Shown here piece by piece: positions 26,928 to 36,110 of a DNA stretch of 64,000 nt. Origin of the DNA: Pelagibius litoralis (lineage in GTDB: Bacteria; Pseudomonadota; Alphaproteobacteria; Kiloniellales; Kiloniellaceae); assembly GCF_011683915.1 (NCBI RefSeq), contig NZ_JAAQPH010000013.1:62001-126000 (forward strand), given 5' to 3'. Each line of letters opens with the position of its first letter. Within the stretch, counting starts at the first letter, position 1. The notes below the pieces were generated by a model, which did not search any database, was not told the DNA's origin, and was given only the letters and a program-made list of their open reading frames with translations. The translations under genes and the position numbers were made by a program.

Positions 26928-28448
26928 ATGGAATCGACACGCCCCAACCTGACGCCGCTCCCCGACCCGCTGACAAACAGCGACCATCTGCGCTTGCCCC
27001 CCTCGAACGACGAGGCGGAGCAGGCCTTGCTGGGCGCGATCCTCGCCAACAACGCGGCCTACGAGAAGGTCTCTGACTTCCTGCGGGTGGAGCATTTCGC
27101 CGATGGCGTTCATGCCCGCATCTTCGAGGCCTGCGGCAAACTGATCGAGCGCGGCCAGATCGCCAATGCGATCCAGCTGAAGAACCTCTTCGAACAGGAA
27201 AGCGCCCTGGCCGAGGTCGGCGGTGCGCAGTACCTGGCGCAGTTGCAGTCGAGCTATGTGACCATCATCAACGCCGCCGACTACGGCAAGACGATCCACG
27301 ATCTCTATCTGCGCCGGGAGCTTATCACCCTGGGCGAGGATCTGGTGAACGACGCCTTCGAGCACGACCTGGATACCGAGGCAACCGACCAGATTGAAGG
27401 CGCGGAAGACCGGCTCTACAAGCTGGCGGAGGTCGGCCAGACCGAAGGTGGCCTGATCGGCTTCAAGTCCGCCATCCTCGAATCGCTGCACATGACCGAA
27501 GCGGCGATGAAGCGCGACGGGCTTTCCGGCGTTTCATCGGGCCTGCAAGACCTCGACGCCCTGCTCGGCGGATTTCATCCCTCGGACCTGGTCATCCTGG
27601 CGGCCCGGCCCTCCATGGGCAAAACCTCGCTGGCAACCAACATCGCCTTCAATGTCGCGGCCGCGCCGCGTATGGAAAAGGATGCCGAGGGAAACCCGGT
27701 CGAACAGCGCCAGCCCGTTGCTTTCTTCTCACTGGAAATGTCGGCCGAGCAGCTGGCAACCCGTATCCTGTCCGAACGCTCGGGCGTGCGCTCCGACGCC
27801 ATGCGCCGCGGCGACATTCGCGATGAAGACTTCGATTCGGTTTTCGAAAAAAGCCGCGAGCTTTACGAACTGCCGCTCTTCGTCGACGACACCCCTGCCC
27901 TATCGGTCAGCCAGGTGCGCACCCGCGCGCGGCGCCTGAAACGCCAGCACGGGCTCTCGATGATTGTCATCGATTACCTGCAGCTCATGCAGCCGCCGCC
28001 CAACAAGCGCTCCGACAACCGGGTCCAGGAGGTGTCCGAGATCACCCGTGGCCTGAAGGCGCTGGCCAAAGACCTGGACGTTCCGGTGATCGCACTATCG
28101 CAGCTTTCCCGTGCCGTGGAACAGCGCGAAGACAAGCACCCACAGCTTGCCGATCTCCGTGAATCCGGTTCGATCGAACAGGACGCCGATGTGGTGATGT
28201 TCATCTATCGCGAACAGTATTACGTGGAGCGCGCCGAGCCGACACAGCGCGACGGCGAAGACGACAATAAGTTTCACGAGCGCCTGGAAAGCTGGAAGAC
28301 GCGTTGCGAGCGCGCTTACGGCAAGGCCGAGATCATTGTCGCGAAGCAACGCCACGGCCCGATCGGCTCGCGGGAATTCTCCTTCGACGGCAACACCACA
28401 CGCTTCAGCGACCTGATCGACGATGCCCACCTCCCCGATCACTACTGA
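26928..28448 (+). CDS. dnaB: Replicative DNA helicase DnaB
   Basis: Hexameric helicase that unwinds DNA ahead of the fork. The 506-residue protein has the N-terminal collar domain (PPSNDEAEQALLGAILANN at 26-44), a linker helix, and the RecA-like ATPase. In the ATPase are Walker A ARPSMGKTSLA (about 227), FFSLEMSAEQLA, and Walker B MIVIDYLQLMQ. No intein interrupts it. ATG 26928 was chosen; the in-frame start 12 codons upstream lacks family similarity. Its end overlaps alr by 26 bases, an unusually long overlap that ties the two genes together. Confidence 0.97.
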   Translation: MESTRPNLTPLPDPLTNSDHLRLPPSNDEAEQALLGAILANNAAYEKVSDFLRVEHFADGVHARIFEACGKLIERGQIANAIQLKNLFEQESALAEVGGAQYLAQLQSSYVTIINAADYGKTIHDLYLRRELITLGEDLVNDAFEHDLDTEATDQIEGAEDRLYKLAEVGQTEGGLIGFKSAILESLHMTEAAMKRDGLSGVSSGLQDLDALLGGFHPSDLVILAARPSMGKTSLATNIAFNVAAAPRMEKDAEGNPVEQRQPVAFFSLEMSAEQLATRILSERSGVRSDAMRRGDIRDEDFDSVFEKSRELYELPLFVDDTPALSVSQVRTRARRLKRQHGLSMIVIDYLQLMQPPPNKRSDNRVQEVSEITRGLKALAKDLDVPVIALSQLSRAVEQREDKHPQLADLRESGSIEQDADVVMFIYREQYYVERAEPTQRDGEDDNKFHERLESWKTRCERAYGKAEIIVAKQRHGPIGSREFSFDGNTTRFSDLIDDAHLPDHY

Positions 28449-29574
28449 AGCCTCTGCGCCAACTGCACCATCACTGGCCAGCGCGAGTGGCGTTCTGACC
28501 ATCGACCTGGGCGCTATCGCCGAGAACTACCGGCGCCTGCGCAAGGCCTTTCAGGAAAAACCTCTGGCCGCCGTGGTGAAAGCGGACGCCTATGGCCTGG
28601 GTATGGCCGAAGTCGCCCCGGTCCTGGTCAAGCAGGGCGCCCGCAGCGTCTTTGTGGCGCAGCTGGAAGAAGCCATCGCTCTGCGGCCTGTGCTGGATGC
28701 CTGTCACCCTGCCGTGTCGCTCTATGTTCTGAACGGCCTGATGCCAGGAACCGAGGCCGCCTTCATCGACAACAACATCCTGCCGGTGCTCAACTCGCTC
28801 GGCGAGATCGATGCCTGGAGCCGTGCCGCGGTCGAGCGCGACCGGGTTTTGCCGGCCGCCATCCAATTGGACAGTGGCATGAACCGCCTGGGGCTCCCCG
28901 AAGCCGAAACTTCCCAGCTCCGCGAGGCGCCGGAGCGCCTGCAGGGCATCGCCCCGACCTGCTTTATGAGTCACCTGGCCTGTGCGGACGATCCCCAGCA
29001 CCCGCAGAACGCCGAACAGCTGGCGGCATTTCACGCAGCCCGGCGGGGCCTGCCGAAGGCACCGGCCTCGCTCTGCAACTCCTCCGGCATCTTCCTGGGC
29101 CCGGACTACCACTTCGATCTCGGCCGGCCCGGGGCTGCCGTCTATGGCGTGAACCCCACGCCGGCGGCCCCGAGTCCCGTGCTGGCAGTTGTCCGCCTGC
29201 AGGCCCGAATCCTCCAGGTTCGCGCAATTGACGCCCCTCAGAGCGTTGGTTATGGTGCGACCCACCGCGCCACCGGGCCGGCCCGAATAGCGACTGTCGC
29301 CGCGGGCTACGCCGATGGGTACCTGCGCTCGATCTCCGGTCGGGGGCGGGCCTGGGTTGACGGTCGAGAAGTTCCTGTGGTTGGGCGGATTTCCATGGAC
29401 CTGCTAGCGCTGGATGTTACCGAGGTCGCGCCGGGAGCAGCGTGCCCGGGGCAGATGGTCGATCTGCTCGGTCCTCAGCACGGCGTTGATGCGCTGGCGC
29501 AGGAGGCCGGCACGATCGGCTACGAGATCCTCACGGCCCTGGGAAGACGTTATCACCGGACTTACTTGGGCTAA
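28423..29574 (+). CDS. alr: Alanine racemase
   Basis: PLP enzyme that makes D-alanine for peptidoglycan. The 383-residue protein has the PLP lysine in AAVVKADAYGLG (K53) at the start of the TIM barrel and the catalytic tyrosine in SVGYGATHRAT (about 273). The beta domain carries AAGYADGYLRS and GRISMDLLALDVT. It starts within dnaB; a 22-residue unconserved N-terminus precedes the barrel. The dnaB-alr-radA neighbourhood is common in alphaproteobacteria. Confidence 0.95.
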   Translation: MPTSPITTEASAPTAPSLASASGVLTIDLGAIAENYRRLRKAFQEKPLAAVVKADAYGLGMAEVAPVLVKQGARSVFVAQLEEAIALRPVLDACHPAVSLYVLNGLMPGTEAAFIDNNILPVLNSLGEIDAWSRAAVERDRVLPAAIQLDSGMNRLGLPEAETSQLREAPERLQGIAPTCFMSHLACADDPQHPQNAEQLAAFHAARRGLPKAPASLCNSSGIFLGPDYHFDLGRPGAAVYGVNPTPAAPSPVLAVVRLQARILQVRAIDAPQSVGYGATHRATGPARIATVAAGYADGYLRSISGRGRAWVDGREVPVVGRISMDLLALDVTEVAPGAACPGQMVDLLGPQHGVDALAQEAGTIGYEILTALGRRYHRTYLG

Positions 29575-29580
29575 CTCTAT

Positions 29581-30354
29581 ATGCCGATTCTTCAGCCGAT
29601 CGGCCGGACCTTTCTGTTCTTTCTGGAAGCGACCGGCCGGCTGTCTCTTTTTACCATGCTGTCGCTGTCGCACTGCCTGCGGCCACCCTTCTATCCCAGG
29701 CTGATTCTCCGTCAGATGGTGGAAATCGGCTATTACTCGCTGCCGGTGGTGGGCCTGACCGCGATCTTTACCGGCATGGTGCTGGCGCTGCAGAGCTACA
29801 CCGGCTTCGAACGCTTTTCGGCCGAGAGCGCGATCCCCAACGTGGTGGTGGTCTCCATTACCCGTGAGCTGGGTCCGGTTCTGGCCGGGCTGATGGTCGC
29901 GGGCCGGGTCGGTGCCTCCATGGCCGCCGAGATCGGCACCATGCGCGTGACCGAGCAGATCGACGCCCTGGACACCCTGGCGACCAACCCTTTCAAGTAC
30001 CTGATCGCCCCGCGCCTGATCGCCGGGTTGACCATGCTGCCGATTCTGGTCCTGATCGCCGATATCATCGGCGTCTTCGGCGGCTATGTCGTCGCCACCC
30101 ATAAGCTGGGCTTCAATCCCGCCACCTACCTGGAAAATACCATAGATTTCATGGAGGTACAGGATGTGGTGTCCGGTCTGGTGAAGGCTGGGGTCTTCGG
30201 CTTCCTGGTCACCTTGATGGGCTGTTATCACGGCTTTAACTCACGCGGCGGGGCCCAGGGCGTCGGCGCGGCAACCACCAACGCCGTGGTTTCAGCCTCC
30301 ATCCTGATCCTCTGCTTCAACTACTTCATCACCGAACTGTTTTTTGCCCGATGA
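29581..30354 (+). CDS. mlaE: MlaE-family ABC transporter permease (phospholipid transport)
   Basis: 257 residues with about five to six membrane helices and the MlaE signature around ITRELGPVLAGLMVAGRVGA and MAAEIGTMRVTEQIDAL. It forms the inner-membrane channel of an Mla/Mce-type lipid transporter that keeps the outer leaflet free of phospholipids. It overlaps mlaF by 4 bases. The substrate-binding MlaD and the periplasmic MlaC do not follow, so they must be encoded elsewhere if this is a full Mla system. Six bases separate it from alr. Confidence 0.9.
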   Translation: MPILQPIGRTFLFFLEATGRLSLFTMLSLSHCLRPPFYPRLILRQMVEIGYYSLPVVGLTAIFTGMVLALQSYTGFERFSAESAIPNVVVVSITRELGPVLAGLMVAGRVGASMAAEIGTMRVTEQIDALDTLATNPFKYLIAPRLIAGLTMLPILVLIADIIGVFGGYVVATHKLGFNPATYLENTIDFMEVQDVVSGLVKAGVFGFLVTLMGCYHGFNSRGGAQGVGAATTNAVVSASILILCFNYFITELFFAR

Positions 30355-31142
30355 CCGAAGCCCACAACAACCAGGCCCCCAAGATCAAGATCCGCGGCCT
30401 CAGCAAGGCTTTCGGCGACAAGGTCGTGCTCGACGGGGTCGACATGGACATTTTTCCGGGCGAATCCTTCCTGGTGATCGGCGGCTCGGGCAGCGGCAAG
30501 TCAGTGTTGCTGAAATGCATTCTGGGCCTTCTGCATCCCGATGCCGGCTCCATCGAAGTGGATGGCGAGGAAGTGGTCGGCGCAAGGGGTGAGGATCTTG
30601 ACCGTATCCGCCGCAAATTCGGCATGCTGTTCCAGAATTCGGCGCTCTTCGATTCTCTCCCGGTCTGGGAAAACGTGGCCTTCGGACTGATCCAGGGCCA
30701 GCGCAAGCCGCGCGAGGAGGCCCGGGCGATCGCCCTGGAAAAGCTGGCGGCCGTCGGCCTGAACGAAGACGTGGGCAACCTGACGCCCGCCGAGCTGTCC
30801 GGCGGCATGCGCAAGCGCGTTGGGCTGGCCCGCGCGATCGCCACCGAGCCGGAGATCATCTTCTTCGACGAGCCGACCACCGGGCTCGACCCCATCATGG
30901 GCGACGTCATCGACCGGCTGATCGTCAAATGCGTGAAGCAGCTGGGGGCGACGGCGTTGTCCATCACTCATGACATGGCCTCCGCCCGGCGTATCTCCGA
31001 CCGCACCGCCATGCTTTACCACGGGCAGATCATCTGGGTCGGGAACACGGCGACCATCGACAACTCGGGCAACCCCTACGTCGACCAGTTCATCAACGGA
31101 CGCGCCGAGGGACCGATCGAAATGCAGGTCCGTGCGCTATAG
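30351..31142 (+). CDS. mlaF: MlaF-type ABC transporter ATP-binding protein
   Basis: 263 residues with one ABC domain: Walker A GGSGSGKSVLLK (about 44), Q-loop MLFQNSALFDSLPVWENVAF, signature LSGGMRKRVGLARAIA, and Walker B IIFFDEPTTGLDPI. The GMRKRV form of the signature is typical of the MlaF/Mkl subgroup. It drives the permease encoded just upstream; the start overlaps the mlaE stop (ATGA). Confidence 0.93.
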   Translation: MTEAHNNQAPKIKIRGLSKAFGDKVVLDGVDMDIFPGESFLVIGGSGSGKSVLLKCILGLLHPDAGSIEVDGEEVVGARGEDLDRIRRKFGMLFQNSALFDSLPVWENVAFGLIQGQRKPREEARAIALEKLAAVGLNEDVGNLTPAELSGGMRKRVGLARAIATEPEIIFFDEPTTGLDPIMGDVIDRLIVKCVKQLGATALSITHDMASARRISDRTAMLYHGQIIWVGNTATIDNSGNPYVDQFINGRAEGPIEMQVRAL

Positions 31143-31203
31143 TGATAGGCGGGCCAGCAGCGCAAGACCCCCGGCATAACCTGCCGGAAGAAAGACGATA
31201 GCC

Positions 31204-32634
31204 ATGGCGAAGACCCAATCCCGCTATGTCTGCCAGGGCTGCGGTGCAGTCGCCGGTAAATGGTCCGGGCGCTGCGAGGGCTGCGGCGCTTGGAATTCCA
31301 TGACCGAGGAGGTGCTGGAGAAAACGCCCGGCGGCCTTTCGAGCCGCGGCAAGGCATCGCAGAAGCTCCAGTTCGTCGATCTGAAGGGCCAAAGCGCACC
31401 GCAGCCGCGCCTGGTCTGCGGGCTGGCGGAATTCGACCGGGTAACCGGTGGCGGCCTGGTGCCGGGCTCAGCGGTCCTGGTCGCCGGCGACCCGGGCATC
31501 GGCAAATCGACCTTACTGCTTCAGGTCGCGGCCCGCCTGGCCGGCGGCGGCAAAAACCCCGCCTCCGCCTGTGCTTACATCTCAGGTGAAGAATCGATCG
31601 ATCAGGTTCGGTTGCGCGCAAGACGCATGGGCCTGGCCGAAGCACCGGTGCAGCTTGCCTCCGCCACCTCGGTGCGCGACATGGTGGCCGGCCTGGACCA
31701 GCAGCAGGTCCCGGCCGTGGTGATCGTCGATTCGGTCCAGACCCTTTATATCGACAGCCTTGAGTCGGCGCCGGGAACCGTCTCCCAGGTCCGCGCCGCC
31801 GCGCAGGAACTGATCCGCCTGGCGAAAAAACGGGGCTTCAGCCTGATTCTGGTGGGCCACGTCACCAAGGAGGGGCAGATTGCCGGCCCCAAGGTCCTGG
31901 AACACATGGTCGACACCGTCGTGACCTTCGAAGGTGATCGCGGCCACCACTTCCGGATCCTCCGCGCCTCGAAGAACCGATTCGGGCCGACCGACGAGAT
32001 CGGCGTGTTCGAAATGACCGACCGCGGACTGGAGGAAGTGGCCAATCCCTCGGCCCTCTTCCTGGCCGAGCGGCGCGGTAACGTCGCCGGCGCCGCGGTC
32101 TTCGCCGGACTGGAGGGAACTCGGCCCCTGCTGGTGGAAATCCAGGCCCTGGTATCCGCCTCCCCCCAGGCAACGCCGCGCCGGGCGGTGGTTGGCTGGG
32201 ATTCCAGCCGGCTGGCCATGGTGCTGGCGGTTCTGGAGGCGCGATGCGGGCTGGCTTTAGCCGGGCAAGAGGTATATTTGAACGTTGCCGGCGGCCTTCG
32301 AATTGGCGAACCGGCAGCGGATCTGGCCGTCGCGGCGGCCCTGGTATCGGCGGCATCGGGACAGGAAGTGCCGGAAGAAACAGTGATTTTCGGTGAAATC
32401 GGCCTTTCCGGCGAGATCAGGCCCGTCAGCCAAGTGGAACTGCGCCTTAAAGAAGCCGAAAAGCTGGGCTTCACTCGGGCCTGGGTCGCCCCAAGAGCCA
32501 AACGCGGCGCCGGCAAGGGGCGACTCGAAGGCGGCGGTCTGGCCGTTGAGGAGATATCGCACTTGCAGGATCTGGTTGCCCGCTTCACCAAACCGCAGCC
32601 GCGCCCCTTAAGGGCGCAGCCTTCGGCCCACTAG
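31204..32634 (+). CDS. radA: DNA repair protein RadA (Sms)
   Basis: 476 residues. N-terminal zinc finger (C10, C13, C24, C27 in CQGCG and CEGCG), RecA-like ATPase with Walker A GDPGIGKST (about 95-103), the RadA-specific KNRFG motif (about 258), and a C-terminal Lon-protease-like domain without proteolytic function. RadA promotes branch migration during recombination. A GGAAGAAAG sequence precedes ATG 31204. It follows mlaF by 61 bases. Confidence 0.96.
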   Translation: MAKTQSRYVCQGCGAVAGKWSGRCEGCGAWNSMTEEVLEKTPGGLSSRGKASQKLQFVDLKGQSAPQPRLVCGLAEFDRVTGGGLVPGSAVLVAGDPGIGKSTLLLQVAARLAGGGKNPASACAYISGEESIDQVRLRARRMGLAEAPVQLASATSVRDMVAGLDQQQVPAVVIVDSVQTLYIDSLESAPGTVSQVRAAAQELIRLAKKRGFSLILVGHVTKEGQIAGPKVLEHMVDTVVTFEGDRGHHFRILRASKNRFGPTDEIGVFEMTDRGLEEVANPSALFLAERRGNVAGAAVFAGLEGTRPLLVEIQALVSASPQATPRRAVVGWDSSRLAMVLAVLEARCGLALAGQEVYLNVAGGLRIGEPAADLAVAAALVSAASGQEVPEETVIFGEIGLSGEIRPVSQVELRLKEAEKLGFTRAWVAPRAKRGAGKGRLEGGGLAVEEISHLQDLVARFTKPQPRPLRAQPSAH

Positions 32635-32663
32635 AAGCACACGCAGGAACAGACAAGAGCGCA

Positions 32664-33368
32664 ATGGACAGCTTGCCGATCAATCTGGCGGACCTGATTG
32701 TTATCATCGTCCTCATCGTCTCGGGCATTTTCGCTTTTGTCCGCGGCTTTGTGCATGAGGTCTTCGCGATCGGCTCCTGGATCGCCGCGACTTTCGTGAC
32801 CCTCTATGCCTTTCCCCACGCGCAACCGCTGGTCGAGCAGTACATCCCGACGGAATTCTTCGCCAGCCTGGTGACCGGCGTTGTTATCTTTCTGGTCTCG
32901 CTGGTTCTCTTCTCCATGCTCACCCGCCTGCTCTCCAACCGGGTGCAGGAAAGCAGCCTGGGGGCACTGGATCGTTCCCTGGGCCTGTTGTTCGGCTTTG
33001 CCCGTGGCGCTGTCATCGTCGTGCTGGCCTGGCTGGCGCTGACGTTCCTGATGCCCGAAGAAGACATGTTCGAGTGGGTGAAGGACGCCAGGAGCCGCCC
33101 GATGGTCGAGTGGGGCGCCGACCGGCTGATGATCCTGGTGCCCGCGGGCATGCTTGAACGCGGCAGCGAAGCAGCGGAAGAGGCCCGGCGCCGGGCCGAA
33201 GAACTGCGCCGACAGGAACAGACCTACCGACAACTGGTCAGCCCGCTTCGGAAAGCCGATGCGCCGGAAAGCCAGCCGGAGTATAACGAGAACATGCGCG
33301 GCGAGATCGAAAAGGCCATCGAAGGCCTGATCGGCGAGGAGCCCGCGCCAGAAGGGAACAAGCAGTGA
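32664..33368 (+). CDS. cvpA: CvpA family membrane protein
   Basis: 234 residues with four membrane helices in the first 140 (LADLIVIIVLIVSGIFAFVR, then GSWIAATFVTLYAF and onward) and a charged C-terminal tail with a coiled-coil stretch (AAEEARRRAEELRRQEQ). Matches CvpA, named for colicin V production in E. coli and lying beside purF there too. Its molecular role is unsettled. It overlaps purF by 4 bases. Confidence 0.92.
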   Translation: MDSLPINLADLIVIIVLIVSGIFAFVRGFVHEVFAIGSWIAATFVTLYAFPHAQPLVEQYIPTEFFASLVTGVVIFLVSLVLFSMLTRLLSNRVQESSLGALDRSLGLLFGFARGAVIVVLAWLALTFLMPEEDMFEWVKDARSRPMVEWGADRLMILVPAGMLERGSEAAEEARRRAEELRRQEQTYRQLVSPLRKADAPESQPEYNENMRGEIEKAIEGLIGEEPAPEGNKQ

Positions 33369-34837
33369 TTACCACCAATCCTCTGGTTCCTGCCGACGGC
33401 ATGGACGACGACAAATTCCACGAGGAATGCGGCGTTTTCGGTATCTACGGCCACCCGGACGCCGCCGCCCACACCGCGCTGGGGCTTCATGCCCTGCAAC
33501 ACCGCGGGCAGGAGGCAGCCGGCATCGTCGCCTTCGACGGCAAGCATTTCAACGCCCACCGCGATCTCGGCCAAGTCGGCGACATCTTCTCGTCCAGTGC
33601 GGTCATCGCCAGGCTGCCCGGCCATGCCGCCATCGGGCACAACCGCTACGCCACCACCGGCGAAACGGCGCTGCGCAACGTTCAACCGCTCTTCGCCGAC
33701 CTCTCCAACGGTGGTTTCACCCTGGCCCACAACGGCAACCTGACCAACGCCCGCGCGCTGCGCCACGGCCTGGTGCAAAAGGGCGCGATCTTCCAGTCGA
33801 CCACCGATACCGAAGTCATCATCCATCTGATCGCCACCTCCGAAGCGGGCAGTCTGATCGACCGTATGACCTCTGCCCTGCGCCAGATCGAGGGCGCCTA
33901 CTCGCTGGTCGCGATGACCGACAGCTGCCTGATCGCCGTGCGCGATCCCCTGGGGGTCCGCCCGCTCGTCCTCGGTCGCCTGGGCGACACCAATGTCGTC
34001 GCTTCGGAGACCTGCGCGCTGGATATCATCGGCGCCGAGTTCGTCCGTGACGTGGAAGCCGGAGAGATGCTGGTCCTCGACGAATCGGGCGTGCACTCGC
34101 TGCGTCCCTTCCCGCCCGCACCGCGCCGGCCCTGCATCTTTGAATACATCTACTTCGCCAGGCCCGACTCCATGATGGAAGGCACCAGCATCTATGAGGC
34201 GCGCAAGCGCATCGGCATGGAACTCTCAGACGAAAGCGCGGTCGCCGCCGACGTGGTGATCCCGGTGCCGGACTCCGGCGTTCCCGCCGCGATCGGCTAT
34301 TCCGTCCGCTCCGGCATTCCCTTTGAGCTGGGCATCATCCGTAACCACTATGTCGGGCGAACCTTCATCGAGCCGGCCCAGCAGATCCGCAATCTGGGGG
34401 TGCGCCTGAAGCACAACGCGAACCGCAACTCGATCGAGGGCAAGCGCGTTATCCTGGTAGATGACTCCATCGTGCGCGGCACCACCTCGGTCAAAATCGT
34501 CGAGATGGTCAGGGCCGCCGGTGCCGCCGAGATACACATGCGCATTGCCGCGCCGCCGACCATGCATTCCTGCTTCTACGGCATCGACACGCCGCAGCGC
34601 GAAGAACTCCTCGCCTCCTCGCTCGATGTTGCCGGCATGGCAAAACATATCGGCGTCGACAGCCTTGCCTTTGTTTCCCTCGACGGCCTCTATCGGGCCA
34701 TGGGTGAGACTGGCCGCGATGCGAAAGCACCGCAGTACTGCGACGCCTGCTTCACCGGCGACTATCCGATCCGCCTGACCGACTTTGAGCAGAGCGACAG
34801 GCCGGCCCAGCTTTCCCTGCTGGCAGAGCGCGCCTGA
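33365..34837 (+). CDS. purF: Amidophosphoribosyltransferase PurF
   Basis: First committed step of purine synthesis: PRPP plus glutamine gives phosphoribosylamine. The protein starts at GTG 33365, which overlaps the cvpA stop. A propeptide of about 21 residues precedes the nucleophile in HEECGVFGIYGH (C22), which becomes the N-terminus after self-processing. The Ntn glutaminase domain covers about 22-260. The phosphoribosyltransferase domain holds the PRPP loop VILVDDSIVRGTTS. Near the end the CYGIDTP-type segment (SCFYGIDTPQREEL) and CDACFTG are conserved. 490 residues is normal. Confidence 0.97.
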   Translation: MITTNPLVPADGMDDDKFHEECGVFGIYGHPDAAAHTALGLHALQHRGQEAAGIVAFDGKHFNAHRDLGQVGDIFSSSAVIARLPGHAAIGHNRYATTGETALRNVQPLFADLSNGGFTLAHNGNLTNARALRHGLVQKGAIFQSTTDTEVIIHLIATSEAGSLIDRMTSALRQIEGAYSLVAMTDSCLIAVRDPLGVRPLVLGRLGDTNVVASETCALDIIGAEFVRDVEAGEMLVLDESGVHSLRPFPPAPRRPCIFEYIYFARPDSMMEGTSIYEARKRIGMELSDESAVAADVVIPVPDSGVPAAIGYSVRSGIPFELGIIRNHYVGRTFIEPAQQIRNLGVRLKHNANRNSIEGKRVILVDDSIVRGTTSVKIVEMVRAAGAAEIHMRIAAPPTMHSCFYGIDTPQREELLASSLDVAGMAKHIGVDSLAFVSLDGLYRAMGETGRDAKAPQYCDACFTGDYPIRLTDFEQSDRPAQLSLLAERA

Positions 34838-34864
34838 GCCGCCTGAACCTGTATCGCCGGTTTC

Positions 34865-35359
34865 ATGTTCGCCCGCTTCTTCTACACCCTCTTCGCCGCC
34901 GCCGGCGGGGCCGGCTTTTCCCAGTTCCCCGAGTATCTCGCCCACTATCTGCAGCGCCTTGGCGGCCGCATCGATCAGGCCAGGGTCAGGGTATCGGAAA
35001 TCAAAGAGGACGCGGCGGAGAAAGGCATGAGCGTACCCGACTACATCGCAAGCTTCACGGCAAGCGATCCCCACGGCCTGGAAGGCGAGCGCATGCGTGA
35101 GAGCTTTTTCGACCTGGCAGACATGGAAACAGCCTATGCGGCACTCACCTCTGCTCCCACGCTGCAGCGCCCGGTCACCTTCATCGAACACTTCGACAGC
35201 GGGCTGGTCGGCGCCACCCTCGGCGACTTCGCGCCGGCCCTGCCGCTGACCCCGGAGGGATTCATCTATGGCGCGACAGGTGCGCTGGCCGGACTGCTGC
35301 TCTGCGGCGGATCGCGCCGCGTCCTGAGACGCCGCAAAAACAGGAAAGTGGAAGCCTGA
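34865..35359 (+). CDS. DUF2937 family membrane protein
   Basis: 164 residues with an N-terminal hydrophobic segment ahead of FSQFPEYLAHYLQRLGGRID. A central helical region and a second hydrophobic segment near the C-terminus (GATGALAGLLLCGG) follow, then a basic tail. This matches DUF2937, predicted inner-membrane proteins of unknown function. It follows purF by 27 bases, and its stop codon overlaps the next start by one base (TGATG), so it is likely co-transcribed with both neighbours. Confidence 0.72.
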   Translation: MFARFFYTLFAAAGGAGFSQFPEYLAHYLQRLGGRIDQARVRVSEIKEDAAEKGMSVPDYIASFTASDPHGLEGERMRESFFDLADMETAYAALTSAPTLQRPVTFIEHFDSGLVGATLGDFAPALPLTPEGFIYGATGALAGLLLCGGSRRVLRRRKNRKVEA

Positions 35360-36078
35360 TGCCCAGTGAAACCGGCCGCCTGGCAGGCCGCATCGCCGTG
35401 ATCACCGGCGCCTCCCGCGGCATCGGCGCCGCGGTAGCCAAGCGGTTTGCCGCTGAAGGTGCGCAACTGATCCTGATCGCCCGCACCGTCGGCGGGCTGG
35501 AGGAACTGGACGACGCCATCCGCGCCGAAGGCGGGCTGCAACCCGTCCTGGTGCCCCATGACCTGCGCGACGCCGAAGGGCTGGACCGCCTCGGCGCCTC
35601 CCTGAACGAGCGTTACGGCAAACTGGATATCCTGATCGGCAACGCCGGGATCCTGGGGCCGCTGACCCCCGTCGCCCACATTCCTCCCGCTGTCTGGCAG
35701 GAAGTGATGGAGGTGAACGTCACCGCCAACTATCGCCTGATCCGCAGCCTCGATCCGCTGCTGCGCCTCTCCGATGCCGGCCGTGCGGTCTTTGTCACCT
35801 CCGGCAAGGCGAGCAGCGGCTTGGCCTATTGGGGACCCTATGCCGTTTCCAAGGCTGCCCTGGAAGCCCTGGTGCGCAGCTATGCTGCGGAGGTCACCAA
35901 GACCAACATCCGCGTCAACCTGCTGTCGCCGGGAGCGATCCGTACCGGCATGCGCGCCGCCGCCTTCCCCGGTGAAGACCCCGAAAGTCTGCGCCCGCCG
36001 GAAGCCCTTTGCGATCACTTTCTGGAGCTCGCCAGTCCCACGTGCCAGCGCAATGGCGAGGTCGTGGCGGCAGAGTAG
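35359..36078 (+). CDS. SDR-family oxidoreductase
   Basis: 239 residues: cofactor motif VITGASRGIGAAVAKRF (about 14-30), IGNAG in the middle, a serine in VFVTSGKASS, and catalytic YAVSKAALEAL (Tyr about 160). It resembles the YciK branch of SDRs (PAVWQEVMEVNVTANYRLI), but the substrate is not known. It shares a TGATG junction with the DUF2937 gene. A short AT-rich stretch (about 36080-36118) separates it from the convergent hydrolase. Confidence 0.88.
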   Translation: MPSETGRLAGRIAVITGASRGIGAAVAKRFAAEGAQLILIARTVGGLEELDDAIRAEGGLQPVLVPHDLRDAEGLDRLGASLNERYGKLDILIGNAGILGPLTPVAHIPPAVWQEVMEVNVTANYRLIRSLDPLLRLSDAGRAVFVTSGKASSGLAYWGPYAVSKAALEALVRSYAAEVTKTNIRVNLLSPGAIRTGMRAAAFPGEDPESLRPPEALCDHFLELASPTCQRNGEVVAAE

Positions 36079-36110
36079 ATTTTCAGAAATTTACTATATA
36101 TTACAATATA

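Noticed and set aside
26928-28448. Intein in dnaB
   Set aside because: DnaB is a frequent intein host, but the 506-residue length is normal and the Walker A and later motifs are uninterrupted.
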